Shown one piece after another: positions 48,145 to 57,306 of a stretch of DNA of 64,000 nt (the stretch's first letter is position 1; every line of letters starts with the position of its first letter). The position numbers and the translations under genes were made by a program. The notes below the pieces were generated by a model, which saw nothing but the letters and a program-made list of their open reading frames with translations, had not been told where the DNA came from and did not search any database. The DNA lies in contig JANBVI010000008.1 of assembly GCA_024239075.1 (NCBI GenBank), forward strand, positions 62,001 through 126,000, written 5' to 3'. The stretch is from Fischerella sp. CENA71 (GTDB lineage: Bacteria; Cyanobacteriota; Cyanobacteriia; Cyanobacteriales; Nostocaceae).

Positions 48145-48717
48145 ATGAATATTATAGGTGCTTTTTCTATGTCTAAATTAATAGATAATAAGTGTATTAA
48201 GAATGATTCTATTAGTGGCTTTACAGTACTGGAAAATATAGTAATTATTCTAATAATTGGTATATTGGCTGCGATCGCATTACCTAATTGGCTAGCTTTT
48301 GTTGATGTTCAACGTCTCAATGCTGCTCAAAGTGAAATTTACCAAGCCATGCGCCAAGCTCAAAGGGAAGCTAGAAGAGAAAAATTGACTTGGCAATTCA
48401 GCTTGAATGAACAAAATGGTATTGTTCAGTGGGCAACCCATCGTGCCGATGTCAGTGTCAGTAATGCTATGTGGAATAAGCTGAATGCAAATGTGCGTCT
48501 AGATAGGGAAACAACTTTGCAACAAGCCAATGGCGTTAGGCAAATTCAGTTTGACTATGAGGGAAATGTTAATAGACCACCATTAGGACGAATCACATTA
48601 TCTAGTAGATATGGCGGTAAAGCAAAGCGTTGTGTGTATGTTTCGACAATTTTAGGAGCTATACGAATAGCCAAAGAACGTCCGCGAGCAGACGAAAACG
48701 ACAAGTATTGCTATTAA
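48145..48717 (+). CDS. Additional FimT-like pseudopilin
   Basis: A 190-residue pilin-like protein with cleavage site G|FTVLENIVIILIIGILAA and the FimT pattern IALPNWLAFVDVQRLNAAQ. It strongly resembles the HpsD-like protein (QAQREARREKLTW versus DAQQEAKKKKVSY; CVYVSTILGAIR versus CVIVETLIGGMR). It lies after the glycosyltransferases, outside the hpsA-D group, so it looks like a duplicate within the locus. Confidence 0.8.
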   Translation: MNIIGAFSMSKLIDNKCIKNDSISGFTVLENIVIILIIGILAAIALPNWLAFVDVQRLNAAQSEIYQAMRQAQREARREKLTWQFSLNEQNGIVQWATHRADVSVSNAMWNKLNANVRLDRETTLQQANGVRQIQFDYEGNVNRPPLGRITLSSRYGGKAKRCVYVSTILGAIRIAKERPRADENDKYCY

Positions 48718-48748
48718 GATATTCTTGGTTGAATTCAAAAATTATCGC

Positions 48749-49408
48749 GTGCTGAAATCATCTACAATTGCCAAGCAGCACTTAATTATTTTCACTCGCT
48801 ACCCAGAACCAGGTTTGACAAAAACTCGGCTGATACCTGCTTTGGGAACTGGAGGTGCTGCACATCTTCAGCGCCAGATGACTGAGTATACTCTATTGAA
48901 AGTTCGAGAATTGCAAAAAGCGATCGCCATCTCCATTGAAGTACGCTTTACTGGTGGAAATTTTGAATTAATGCAAAGTTGGTTGGGGACTGATTTGATT
49001 TATCAATCTCAAGGTGAAGGAGATTTAGGAAAACGGATGGAGCGATCGCTCGAATATGCTTTTAGTGCAGGCGCACACCAAGTACTAATTATTGGCACTG
49101 ATTGCCCCGACGTCAATATCCAGATTCTTGCCAAAGCTTTTACAAATCTCCAACACTGTGACATAGTACTTGGCCCAGCAGTGGATGGTGGTTATTATTT
49201 AATCGGTTTACAGCGTCTTTTTCCAGAATTATTCGCTGATATCAACTGGGGAACTTCCCAAGTCTTGCAACAAACTGTGGCTATTTGCCATCAACTTAAT
49301 TTATCAATAGATTACTTACCCACTTTAGCTGATGTTGACCGTCCAGAGGATTTGCCTATTTGGGAAAAAATAGTTTTCAACCTAAAAAATACTCCAGCTT
49401 TTCAATAG
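48749..49408 (+). CDS. TIGR04282 family glycosyltransferase
   Basis: About 219 residues. Family signatures are HLIIFTRYPEPGLTKTRLIP at the start, GTDCPD and LGPAVDGGYYLIGL, and a final LADVDRPEDLP. The family was named for arsenosugar biosynthesis, but related genes occur in sugar clusters, and the hps context suggests a role in polysaccharide or glycolipid synthesis. No ATG is available; the GTG at 48749 or the TTG at 48725 may be the start. Confidence 0.82.
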   Translation: MLKSSTIAKQHLIIFTRYPEPGLTKTRLIPALGTGGAAHLQRQMTEYTLLKVRELQKAIAISIEVRFTGGNFELMQSWLGTDLIYQSQGEGDLGKRMERSLEYAFSAGAHQVLIIGTDCPDVNIQILAKAFTNLQHCDIVLGPAVDGGYYLIGLQRLFPELFADINWGTSQVLQQTVAICHQLNLSIDYLPTLADVDRPEDLPIWEKIVFNLKNTPAFQ

Positions 49409-49486
49409 TTGCTCTGTTATAGGGAACAATATCTAAGTAACTTGACATAAAATAGTCAGTCATTCTTTATTGCTTCAAGATGAATT

Positions 49487-50326
49487 ATGAATAACAATTT
49501 TGCTGCGGTCACTGCTGCTCGTACACTTAAGGTGGTTGGGATAGTATTAATTTTGTCTTTTTTACTTGACTTTGTGATTCTGCTGTTTCCCTTCCAGCCC
49601 ACAAATCGTCTTTGGCAAATTGATTTAGCAACAAATTTAGTTGATCGAGGAATTGTACCTTTAGTAGGATTAGCCATGCTCTTTGCTGGCTATTGGGCTG
49701 ACATTACTGAAGATGGCCGTCCATCTGGAATAGACTTGAGATTCCCAGCGTTAGTACTAGCTAGTCTTTTAGGTTTGATATTCTTGGTAATTTTTCCACT
49801 GCACCTAAACAATGTACGTCAAGCTAGCGTGCAACAGGTAGATCAAATTAATAAACAAGCAGATCAGGCAGAAAATCAACTGCAAAGTCAACTATCACAG
49901 GTACAAGCTCAGTTAAATAACGAACAAATCAAAAATGAGTTAGACAAGCAAAAAGCTCAAGTGAAAGCTCAATTAACAGAAATACTCAAAGATGAGCAGA
50001 AGTACAAACAAGCACTTGAAAGTCCCAATGTTCCCCCACCTGTGAAGGAAGTACTACAAAAAGCCAAACAGAATCCTCAAGAGCTTGATAAATTTATCGC
50101 CCAACAAAGTGATCCGCAGCAAGTTGCAACTCAACGACTCAACCAAATTCGTCAGAGTAAGGAAGATGCTGAAAAACAAGCTAAAGAAAGAGCTTGGAAG
50201 TCTGGAATGCGAATTGGTATGAACAGCTTATTGCTGTCTATCGGATACATTATTATCGGCTGGACAGGTTTAAGAGGTATGCTTTCAACCCAAAGTAATG
50301 GTATACGCAAAGCAACTGCACGCTAG
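49487..50326 (+). CDS. HpsJ-like membrane protein
   Basis: A 279-residue protein with three N-terminal helices (about 13-36, 52-68, 83-104), a long charged coiled coil rich in Gln/Lys (about 110-240) and a final helix (about 245-262). This build matches the HpsJ family of hormogonium polysaccharide proteins. It may be a scaffold in the secretion machine; that is inference. Lies in line with the hps genes. Confidence 0.75.
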   Translation: MNNNFAAVTAARTLKVVGIVLILSFLLDFVILLFPFQPTNRLWQIDLATNLVDRGIVPLVGLAMLFAGYWADITEDGRPSGIDLRFPALVLASLLGLIFLVIFPLHLNNVRQASVQQVDQINKQADQAENQLQSQLSQVQAQLNNEQIKNELDKQKAQVKAQLTEILKDEQKYKQALESPNVPPPVKEVLQKAKQNPQELDKFIAQQSDPQQVATQRLNQIRQSKEDAEKQAKERAWKSGMRIGMNSLLLSIGYIIIGWTGLRGMLSTQSNGIRKATAR

Positions 50327-50408
50327 TCACTTAGAGGATTGGGGTGTGGGGGGCGTAGGGAGAACAAATAGTAACAAATGACAATTGACAATTGACCAAA
50401 CGTTTCAA

Positions 50409-51257
50409 ATGTTCTCAATCTATATATTGACTCATAACGAAGAACTAGATATTGCAGCTTGTATTGAGTCCGCAATGATATCAGATGACATTATTGTTGT
50501 GGACTCATGCAGTAGCGATCGCACTGTGGAAATTGCCAGCCGCTATCCTGTTAATGTTGTGCAACATGCTTTTGAAAGCCACGGTCGTCAACGTACTTGG
50601 ATGCTAGAAAATATACCTCCTAAATACGAATGGGTGTATATTTTAGAGGCTGACGAGCGCATGACACCAGAACTATTTGCTGAATGCAATCAAGCACTCC
50701 AGAATCCAAGTTACATTGGCTACTATGTTGCCGAACGTGTCATGTTCATGAATACCTGGATTCGTCGCAGTACCCAATATCCTCGTTACCAAATGCGGCT
50801 TTTCCGTCACGGTAAAGTTTGGTTTACAGATTATGGACATACAGAAAGAGAAGTTTGTAACGGAGCCACAAGCTTTTTAAAGGAAACCTATCCCCACTAT
50901 ACTTGCAGCAAAGGCTTAAGCCGTTGGATTGAAAAGCACAATCGTTATTCCACTGATGAAGCCAAAGAAACGCTCCATCAACTAGAAAATGGAAAAATTC
51001 GCTGGTGGGATTTATTTTTTGGTCAGTCAGAAGTTGAACGCCGTCGCGCCCTCAAAGATTTATCTTTGCGTCTACCCGCAAGACCCCTGCTACGTTTTAT
51101 CTATATGTATTTTCTCTTAGGTGGTTGCTTGGATGGACGTGCTGGCTTGGCATGGTGTTCTTTACAAACATTTTATGAGTATCTAATTTTACTCAAAATC
51201 TGGGAAATGAAGCATATGCCTAAACCGAGTCCAGACACTCAATCTCCTGTCATTTAA
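50409..51257 (+). CDS. Family-2 glycosyltransferase (WaaE/KdtX-like)
   Basis: About 282 residues from the ATG at 50409. Landmarks are FSIYILTHNEELDIAACIES, IIVVDSCSSDRT, ILEADERM and QMRLFRHGKVWF, as in the LPS-core glucosyltransferase-like group of family 2. Another hps-type transferase (for example HpsI) is possible but not assigned. A TTG at 50385 would add eight residues. Confidence 0.85.
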   Translation: MFSIYILTHNEELDIAACIESAMISDDIIVVDSCSSDRTVEIASRYPVNVVQHAFESHGRQRTWMLENIPPKYEWVYILEADERMTPELFAECNQALQNPSYIGYYVAERVMFMNTWIRRSTQYPRYQMRLFRHGKVWFTDYGHTEREVCNGATSFLKETYPHYTCSKGLSRWIEKHNRYSTDEAKETLHQLENGKIRWWDLFFGQSEVERRRALKDLSLRLPARPLLRFIYMYFLLGGCLDGRAGLAWCSLQTFYEYLILLKIWEMKHMPKPSPDTQSPVI

Positions 51258-51735
51258 TTAGTTGTTAGTTCTTAGTTGTTAACCATGCCCCATGCCCATA
51301 CTTCCCTCAAGAATTGTGTTAAGTTAAGATAAGTTATAAGAACTAATATTTTATAAATAAATTTTTGAGAACAATCAGCAGTGCGACTATGAGATTAATT
51401 CGCTAAAAAAGTCAATCATTAAGACTCACTATAAAATACTTTATAGACTACTTTATAGAATTAATGACCAGCTTAGGATTGCGCGCGGTAGTATTAGAGA
51501 TAACCTTAAAACTTGCAACAATCATTTACAAGTTTTAAAAAGTAAAGTAATGCTCTGTTGAGACTATCCAACTGACATCACGGTTGGTAGAGGTCTACAT
51601 ACTCTGTGTGGCTATGAGGAACTGCAAACCAATCAACTTGGTAAGTTAATCTAACGAGCATCTTCTACATACACTCTATTATCCTTCATCCTTTTTGGCT
51701 GAGGTCTATCTTAGCTATTTGATCAAACTGCTGTT
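51258..51735. other. Structured leader region before the DUF502 gene
   Basis: No convincing gene. Near the left end there are TTAGTTG heptamers (about 51259-51285). Inverted repeats include CTATAAA..TTTATAG (around 51430-51446), the perfect pair TTAAAACTTG / CAAGTTTTAA (51506-51515 and 51529-51538) and a CCAAC / GTTGG hairpin (about 51569-51587). Confidence 0.45.
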
Positions 51736-52509
51736 ATGAATATTGATAACAGAAATTCCACAAGCTTAAAAAAGGAGAATCACGCTTTGGTAATTGATCG
51801 CTGGAAGCAGGACTTAAAAAATGACCTGATTGCTGGTTTGTTGGTAGTGATTCCTCTAGCAACTACCATTTGGCTGACGATTACCATTGCTAGTTGGGTA
51901 ATTAACTTTCTCACTCGTATTCCCAACAAATTAAATCCCTTTGACGGACTGCATCCCATTTTAGTGAATGTACTAAATTTATTAGTGGGACTAATGGTAC
52001 CACTACTAAGTATTCTCCTGATTGGCTTGATGGCTAGGAATATTGTGGGGCGGTGGTTACTAGATTTTGGTGAGCGAGTTTTACAAGCGATCCCCTTAGC
52101 TGGACAAGTATATAAAACCCTCAAGCAACTTTTGGAGACAATACTCAAAGATACCAATGGCAAATTTCGCCGTGTAATATTGGTAGAGTATCCGCGTCAG
52201 GGAATTTGGGCGATCGCTTTCGTTACTGGCATCGTCAGCAGCGATATCCAAGCTCACATGTCTCGTCCTATGCTGAGTATTTTTATTCCCACAACGCCTA
52301 ATCCTACAACTGGATGGTATGCTGTAGTTTCTGAAGATGAGGTAGTCAACCTGTCGATGTCGATAGAAGACGCCTTTAAAATCATTGTTTCTGGCGGTAT
52401 TGTTGCTCCTAACACTTCCCTACCTCCTGTAATTATTACCAAAGACCGCAAATTAGAAGTATCACCTCTAGAAGCAAAACGGCAGGTTTTTCCTCTCGAA
52501 GACACTTAA
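51736..52509 (+). CDS. DUF502 family membrane protein
   Basis: A 257-residue protein. Two N-terminal helices (about 32-60 and 75-103) are followed by a soluble beta-rich part with conserved blocks: IPLAGQVYKTLKQLLE, VEYPRQGIWAIAFVTG and FIPTTPNPTTGWY. These are hallmark segments of DUF502 (COG2928). Function unknown; widespread in bacteria and plants. It lies upstream of nusB with about 100 bp between. Confidence 0.88.
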   Translation: MNIDNRNSTSLKKENHALVIDRWKQDLKNDLIAGLLVVIPLATTIWLTITIASWVINFLTRIPNKLNPFDGLHPILVNVLNLLVGLMVPLLSILLIGLMARNIVGRWLLDFGERVLQAIPLAGQVYKTLKQLLETILKDTNGKFRRVILVEYPRQGIWAIAFVTGIVSSDIQAHMSRPMLSIFIPTTPNPTTGWYAVVSEDEVVNLSMSIEDAFKIIVSGGIVAPNTSLPPVIITKDRKLEVSPLEAKRQVFPLEDT

Positions 52510-52611
52510 AGTTGTGAATGTAAATTAACGAGTAACTACTACTGATATACTGTTAACTCCATTGATATTCATCTGACAGAATACTCCTCATACATTTTTA
52601 TTTAACTTAAT

Positions 52612-53244
52612 ATGCAAACCAGAAAACCCCGTCAAATTGCCCGTGAATTGGCACTTCTGAGCCTTTCTCAGCTTCCAGCCAATCCCAAAAAACTAACTGA
52701 AGACCAATTACCTAAGTTGGTGTTAGCAGCAGTGCGTACCTTGCGCTCAGAAGTGCAAGATACTCTGGATAATGCAGTTGGCGAACTCCAACGCAGTAAC
52801 GATCGCATCCTCAGTAGCGAAACTCGCACGAGTGACCTCAATATTGCCAGAACAATGCTGAAAGAGGCAATCACCTCTACTCAAACAGCTATTAACCAGT
52901 TGAGTGCAGCTGTTGAGTTTCCAGAATTAATTCAGTTAGCAAATCAAGACAAAGAAGTTGGTAGATACGCGATTGAAATAGTGAGAACAATCGATGAAGA
53001 ACGTAAAAATATAGACCAGCAAATTAGCCTAGCCTTAGTAGATTGGCAAGTCACTCGTCTTGCTCAAATTGATCGTGATATTTTACGAATTGCTGTAGCC
53101 GAAATCATGTATCTGGGAGTTCCCAATAGTGTCGCGATCGATGAAGCTGTAGAACTAGCGAAACGCTACAGTGGAGATGAAGGTCATCGATTTATTAACG
53201 GAGTTCTCCGTCGAGTTACACAACAGCAAAAACAGCCTGTCTAG
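52612..53244 (+). CDS. nusB: Transcription antitermination factor NusB
   Basis: An all-helical 210-residue protein that binds boxA RNA with ribosomal protein S10 and keeps RNA polymerase elongating through rRNA operons. The start [15 protein letters not shown] and the C-terminal block [31 protein letters not shown] are typical. It is longer than E. coli NusB by an insertion in the middle, as usual in cyanobacteria. Directly upstream of ftsY, likely linked. Confidence 0.95.
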   Translation: MQTRKPRQIARELALLSLSQLPANPKKLTEDQLPKLVLAAVRTLRSEVQDTLDNAVGELQRSNDRILSSETRTSDLNIARTMLKEAITSTQTAINQLSAAVEFPELIQLANQDKEVGRYAIEIVRTIDEERKNIDQQISLALVDWQVTRLAQIDRDILRIAVAEIMYLGVPNSVAIDEAVELAKRYSGDEGHRFINGVLRRVTQQQKQPV

Positions 53245-53297
53245 AAATAGTAGGATTTGGGAGGTGGGAAGAGGGGACAAGGGGAGCCACTACGTTG

Positions 53298-53312
53298 CGC
53301 GGGTTTCCCGCG
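53298..53312. repeat. CGCGGG-TTT-CCCGCG hairpin between nusB and ftsY
   Basis: A perfect 6-bp G+C stem with a 3-base loop, inside a larger imperfect inverted repeat (about 53288-53324). The surrounding G-rich tract (GGGGACAAGGGGAG-like units) is unlike the A+T-rich genome around it. Possibly a dispersed element or an attenuator ahead of ftsY. Confidence 0.5.
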
Positions 53313-53390
53313 TTGTAGCACGTGGCGTGGACAGGGGAGACAAGGGAGAAAACTAACCAATAACTACTAACCACCAACGACTAAATAAAA

Positions 53391-55049
53391 ATGGCTTTTA
53401 ACTGGTTCCGTCGTCAACATAACGATTCTTCTGATACTTCATCCCCAGAAAAAGAAGCAGAAACTTCTGCTGTCTCAACACCATCTCCTACAGAATCAGC
53501 CACAGAGTCTACAACAGAAGTTGAACAACCTGTGGCGACAGATTTACTTGCATTTGCAAAAGCTGCTTATAAAAATATCCAGCAAAAGCAACAATCTCAG
53601 ACAGTAGAAACTCTGTCTACTGAGGAAACAACCGAAACAACTGAGATTACACCAGAAACGCCAACATCAGAAACCCCAGCACTAGAAGAAAGTGTCGAAA
53701 CTGTTGCTGAAGTTAGCGAAGCAACAACAGAAGCACCAAAAGAAAGTGTCGAAACTGTTGCTGAAATTAGCGAAGCCACTACAGAACCAGCACAAGAAGT
53801 TACTCCTCCAACGTCAGTTACCACCTTAGAAGAAAACTCAGAAAATACATCAACTGAAGTTGTAACACCAAAACAAGAACCTGCTAGTCTATCCTTACTA
53901 GCAAAGGCAGCAGCAGAACGACAAGCAAAACAGGAACGTTTAATCGCAACTGCAATAGAAGTCACAGAACTCGAAGAAGTACAACCAGTGACATCTGCTG
54001 CGACTACGACTCCAGAAACAGTCGAAGCTATTACTGGATTGGAGTTTGATGAAGGATTTTTATGGTCAACAGAAGTACTAGCAGCACAGGGGAGACGGGC
54101 GGAAGACGTTTCGATTGAAGAAATTACCTGGCTCAAAAGGCTAAGGCAGGGTTTAGATAAAACCCGTCGTAATATTGTTAACCAACTCAAAGCCATTGTT
54201 GGTCAAGGACCCCTTAACCAAGCTGGAGTCGCAGAAATTGAGGCATTATTATTGCAGGCAGATGTGGGTGTAGAAGCCACAGATTACATCATCACTGCCT
54301 TGCAGAACAAACTGCGCGAAGAAGCTTTACCACCAGAAGAGGCGATCGCCTACCTCAAACAAATCCTCCGGGATATGTTGGATCGACCAATTCAAAAATC
54401 CCAAAAGCTGTTTTTTGCGCCAGAAAAAGATTCTTTTAATATTTGGTTGATTACAGGGGTCAATGGCGCTGGTAAAACTACGACTATCGGTAAAATTGCC
54501 CACTTGGCTCAAAAATCTGGCTATCAATGCTTGATTGGGGCTGCTGATACTTTTCGTGCTGCTGCTGTGCAACAAGTCAAGGTTTGGGGCGATCGCAGTG
54601 GTGTAGAAGTTATTGCCAATCCTGGTAAGAATACTGACCCGGCTGCTGTTGTGTTTGATGCGATCGATGCAGCAACAGCACGACAAACCGAATTACTTTT
54701 GGTAGACACCGCAGGTAGACTACAAAATAAAAAGAACTTAATGGAGGAACTCAGCAAAATCCGTCGGATTATTAATAAAAAAGCACCCAACGCCAAAATA
54801 GAATCTTTACTAGTATTAGATGCAACTTTAGGTCAAAATGGATTGCGTCAAGCTGAAGTTTTCTCGGAAGCAGCAGAACTCACTGGTGTAGTTTTGACAA
54901 AACTGGATAGCACCGCTAAGGGGGGTGTAGCTTTGGCTGTAGTACAGCAGTTGGGTTTACCAATTCGCTTTATCGGTGCAGGTGAAGGTATTGAAGATTT
55001 ACGTCCTTTTTCTAGCTATGAATTTGTAGAAGCACTTTTGAGTGGCTAG
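53391..55049 (+). CDS. ftsY: Signal recognition particle receptor FtsY
   Basis: GTPase that brings SRP and ribosomes to the membrane. The C-terminal ~310 residues are the NG domain, with GVNGAGKTTTIGK (P loop), DTFRAAAVQQ, DTAGRLQNKKNLMEEL and TKLDSTAKGG. The N-terminal ~220 residues form a Thr/Glu/Val-rich acidic A domain with an internal near-repeat (ESVETVAEVSEATTE then ESVETVAEISEATTE). Complete at 552 residues. Confidence 0.96.
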   Translation: MAFNWFRRQHNDSSDTSSPEKEAETSAVSTPSPTESATESTTEVEQPVATDLLAFAKAAYKNIQQKQQSQTVETLSTEETTETTEITPETPTSETPALEESVETVAEVSEATTEAPKESVETVAEISEATTEPAQEVTPPTSVTTLEENSENTSTEVVTPKQEPASLSLLAKAAAERQAKQERLIATAIEVTELEEVQPVTSAATTTPETVEAITGLEFDEGFLWSTEVLAAQGRRAEDVSIEEITWLKRLRQGLDKTRRNIVNQLKAIVGQGPLNQAGVAEIEALLLQADVGVEATDYIITALQNKLREEALPPEEAIAYLKQILRDMLDRPIQKSQKLFFAPEKDSFNIWLITGVNGAGKTTTIGKIAHLAQKSGYQCLIGAADTFRAAAVQQVKVWGDRSGVEVIANPGKNTDPAAVVFDAIDAATARQTELLLVDTAGRLQNKKNLMEELSKIRRIINKKAPNAKIESLLVLDATLGQNGLRQAEVFSEAAELTGVVLTKLDSTAKGGVALAVVQQLGLPIRFIGAGEGIEDLRPFSSYEFVEALLSG

Positions 55050-55863
55050 TAGCTAGGTTAAAACTGAAGGGGTAAGGGATAAATTATCCGCCCCCTTGCT
55101 CAATACAGTTCAGTTAATCGATATCAATCTAAAATTTAACTCAAACCAGCAAGTTTTTGATAACGCGTGGAAAACCTCTGCTAGAATTGCAACTTAATAC
55201 TTGACTTTTAACAACCCTTTGTATGGTTGTTAAATTTTATTGCATAATAGTTAGCTGATTTAAGTTAATGTAAAAATCTGTTTCCTTGCTTTCCTAAGAC
55301 TGCTCTTTAATTGATCACAAAATATCGCCTGGAGGTAATTTCCAAAATATCAAGTTAATAGCTACATATTAACATTATTTTTAATGTAATGGAGAAAAAT
55401 AGTGAGTTATGATTTTTTGTGAGTCTTTCTTATAACTTCTAATCGTATGTTGAAAAACTTGGAGAACATATTAAGCTGTATAAGTTCAACATGGTTAAGA
55501 CCTGACATGAATTTTATCAGTCAGTGCTAAGATTAACAGCTAAAAGTTTGTGTATATCCCAATGAATTTATCTATCTTAAGGTATATGAATTAACCATAA
55601 AGTTATGAAATAATTCATTATTTTCTAATACTTAGTAAAAATGGCTGCTCATAAAGGATCGGTTTTAAACTAAAAAATATGCCTTAAAACACTTATATAT
55701 TAATGAAAAAATCACATAAAAAATGAAATACTTATAAAACTCACACTTACGTCTTTCTACTCTTGCTAAACTGACGAATCTTATCTAAATATGGTTTAGC
55801 GATTCTGAGGCTAGCTCATTTATTTAGTAATCTCAAATTGCTTACTGAAGTTAAATAATACCT
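55050..55863. other. Long intergenic region between ftsY and the phosphatase gene
   Basis: About 810 bp, A+T-rich, with the ftsY terminator near its left end. No gene or RNA is recognised in the rest. It is long enough for a small RNA, but nothing in it supports one. Confidence 0.4.
55207..55238 (+). terminator. Intrinsic terminator downstream of ftsY
   Basis: TTTAACAACC (55207-55216) and GGTTGTTAAA (55225-55234) form a perfect 10-bp stem with an 8-base loop, followed by TTTT. It lies about 160 bp after the ftsY stop. Confidence 0.7.
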
Positions 55864-57261
55864 GTGCCTGTGCCTAAACTGCCCTCCGAACCTACCGACA
55901 GTAATACTAGTGCCGCAACAGATGTTACTCCAGTTGTGGCGCTCAAAGAACTCGTGGCAAGGCTGCACCGAGAGCAGAATAAAATCCAAGATTTACTTAG
56001 TTCTTTGGGATTTGCTCTGAGAAGCTTCAACAACTTAAACCAGTTTTTGGAGTTAATACCGCTCATGGCCACAAGAGTAACAGACGCAGATGGTAGCGCC
56101 CTGTTTCTCTACAAACCAAATGGTCAAGTAAGGCTAGAACAGCTACACTGGCAGGACAGTCACCAAAGAAAAAATATTCGTAAGGCATTAGAGACGGTAA
56201 GTAGTCAAATTACACATCAGCAACATGCTTCTGGGCTAGCAACTACAACCAGTATTTTAGATGCCCAGATGCATTATCATCTCGGGCCAGATGTACAAAT
56301 TTTTGGTACGGCAATTCTAGTCAAGCATGTAGAAAGGGGATGGCTGTATGTTTTGAGCCGCGATCCTGAATACGGATGGACAGAAACCAGACAAAAATTA
56401 GTTAGGCTAGTGGCAGATCAAACCGCAGTTGCCATTGAAAACGATGAACTGGCTGTAGAACTAAGGAAAAAAGAACGCCTAGATCAAGAATTAGAAATTG
56501 GTGCTGAAATTCAACGGCGACTTTTACCACGTCAATGTCCCAGTATTCCGGGAGTAACTCTAGCTGCGCGCTGTAAACCAGCCAATCGTGTAGGTGGTGA
56601 TTACTACGATTTTGTCCCTACGAATCACAACTTAATTTTACCGCCCAATGCTAAAGAAACTTTGGAATCTGTTCGTTGGGCTTTAGTGATCGGTGATGTG
56701 ATGGGAAAAGGAGTCCCCGCAGGTTTAATTATGACTATGATGCGGGGAATGCTAAGGGGTGAGGTGCTACACAGTAACACCCCAGCACAAATTTTGCAAA
56801 ACTTAAACCGAGTCATGTATGCGGATTTAGAAAATTCTAATCGCTTCGTCACCTTGTTTTATTCAGAATATGACCCGAAAAACCAGATGTTATCCTACAG
56901 CAACGCCGCACATAATCCTCCGATGTGGTGGCACGCTAGTACGAAAACAGTGACACGTTTAGATACTCTGGGGATGTTGATTGGTTTAGATGCTAACAGC
57001 CAATACGAAGACGGTCAAGCACGCTTAGAGCCAGGAGATACAATTATTTACTATACAGATGGACTGACTGATGCAGCAGCCGCCAGTGGCGATCGCTTTG
57101 ATGAAGAAAATCTCGTCAATGAATTCAGCCTTGCTTGTAGGTATTGCAATGGTCCAGAAGAAATACTAGATTACCTATTTGAGCGAGTACAACAATTCAT
57201 CGGTGCTGAAAAACAGAACACCGATGATATGACGTTGGTGGTTTTGCAAGTTAGTAACTAG
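55864..57261 (+). CDS. GAF-PP2C (RsbU/SpoIIE-type) Ser/Thr phosphatase
   Basis: A 465-residue regulator. A coiled N-terminus is followed by a GAF domain (about 60-205) and a PP2C/SpoIIE phosphatase domain: GAEIQRRLLP, RVGGDYYDF, IGDVMGKGVPAGLIM, YYTDGLTDAAA and TDDMTLVVL hold the metal-binding Asp residues. Such enzymes dephosphorylate anti-sigma-factor antagonists. No ATG fits; the start is GTG at 55864 or the next GTG at 55870. The partner switch proteins are not adjacent. Confidence 0.92.
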   Translation: MPVPKLPSEPTDSNTSAATDVTPVVALKELVARLHREQNKIQDLLSSLGFALRSFNNLNQFLELIPLMATRVTDADGSALFLYKPNGQVRLEQLHWQDSHQRKNIRKALETVSSQITHQQHASGLATTTSILDAQMHYHLGPDVQIFGTAILVKHVERGWLYVLSRDPEYGWTETRQKLVRLVADQTAVAIENDELAVELRKKERLDQELEIGAEIQRRLLPRQCPSIPGVTLAARCKPANRVGGDYYDFVPTNHNLILPPNAKETLESVRWALVIGDVMGKGVPAGLIMTMMRGMLRGEVLHSNTPAQILQNLNRVMYADLENSNRFVTLFYSEYDPKNQMLSYSNAAHNPPMWWHASTKTVTRLDTLGMLIGLDANSQYEDGQARLEPGDTIIYYTDGLTDAAAASGDRFDEENLVNEFSLACRYCNGPEEILDYLFERVQQFIGAEKQNTDDMTLVVLQVSN

Positions 57262-57306
57262 TTTTTTGTTGTTTTATGTTGGAACTACCAACAGACTCTA
57301 CATCAG

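Noticed and set aside
53597-54196. 199-codon minus-strand ORF opposite the ftsY start
   Set aside because: It is the mirror of the Thr/Glu/Val repeat region and is nearly all Ser and Val; a shadow of low-complexity coding DNA.
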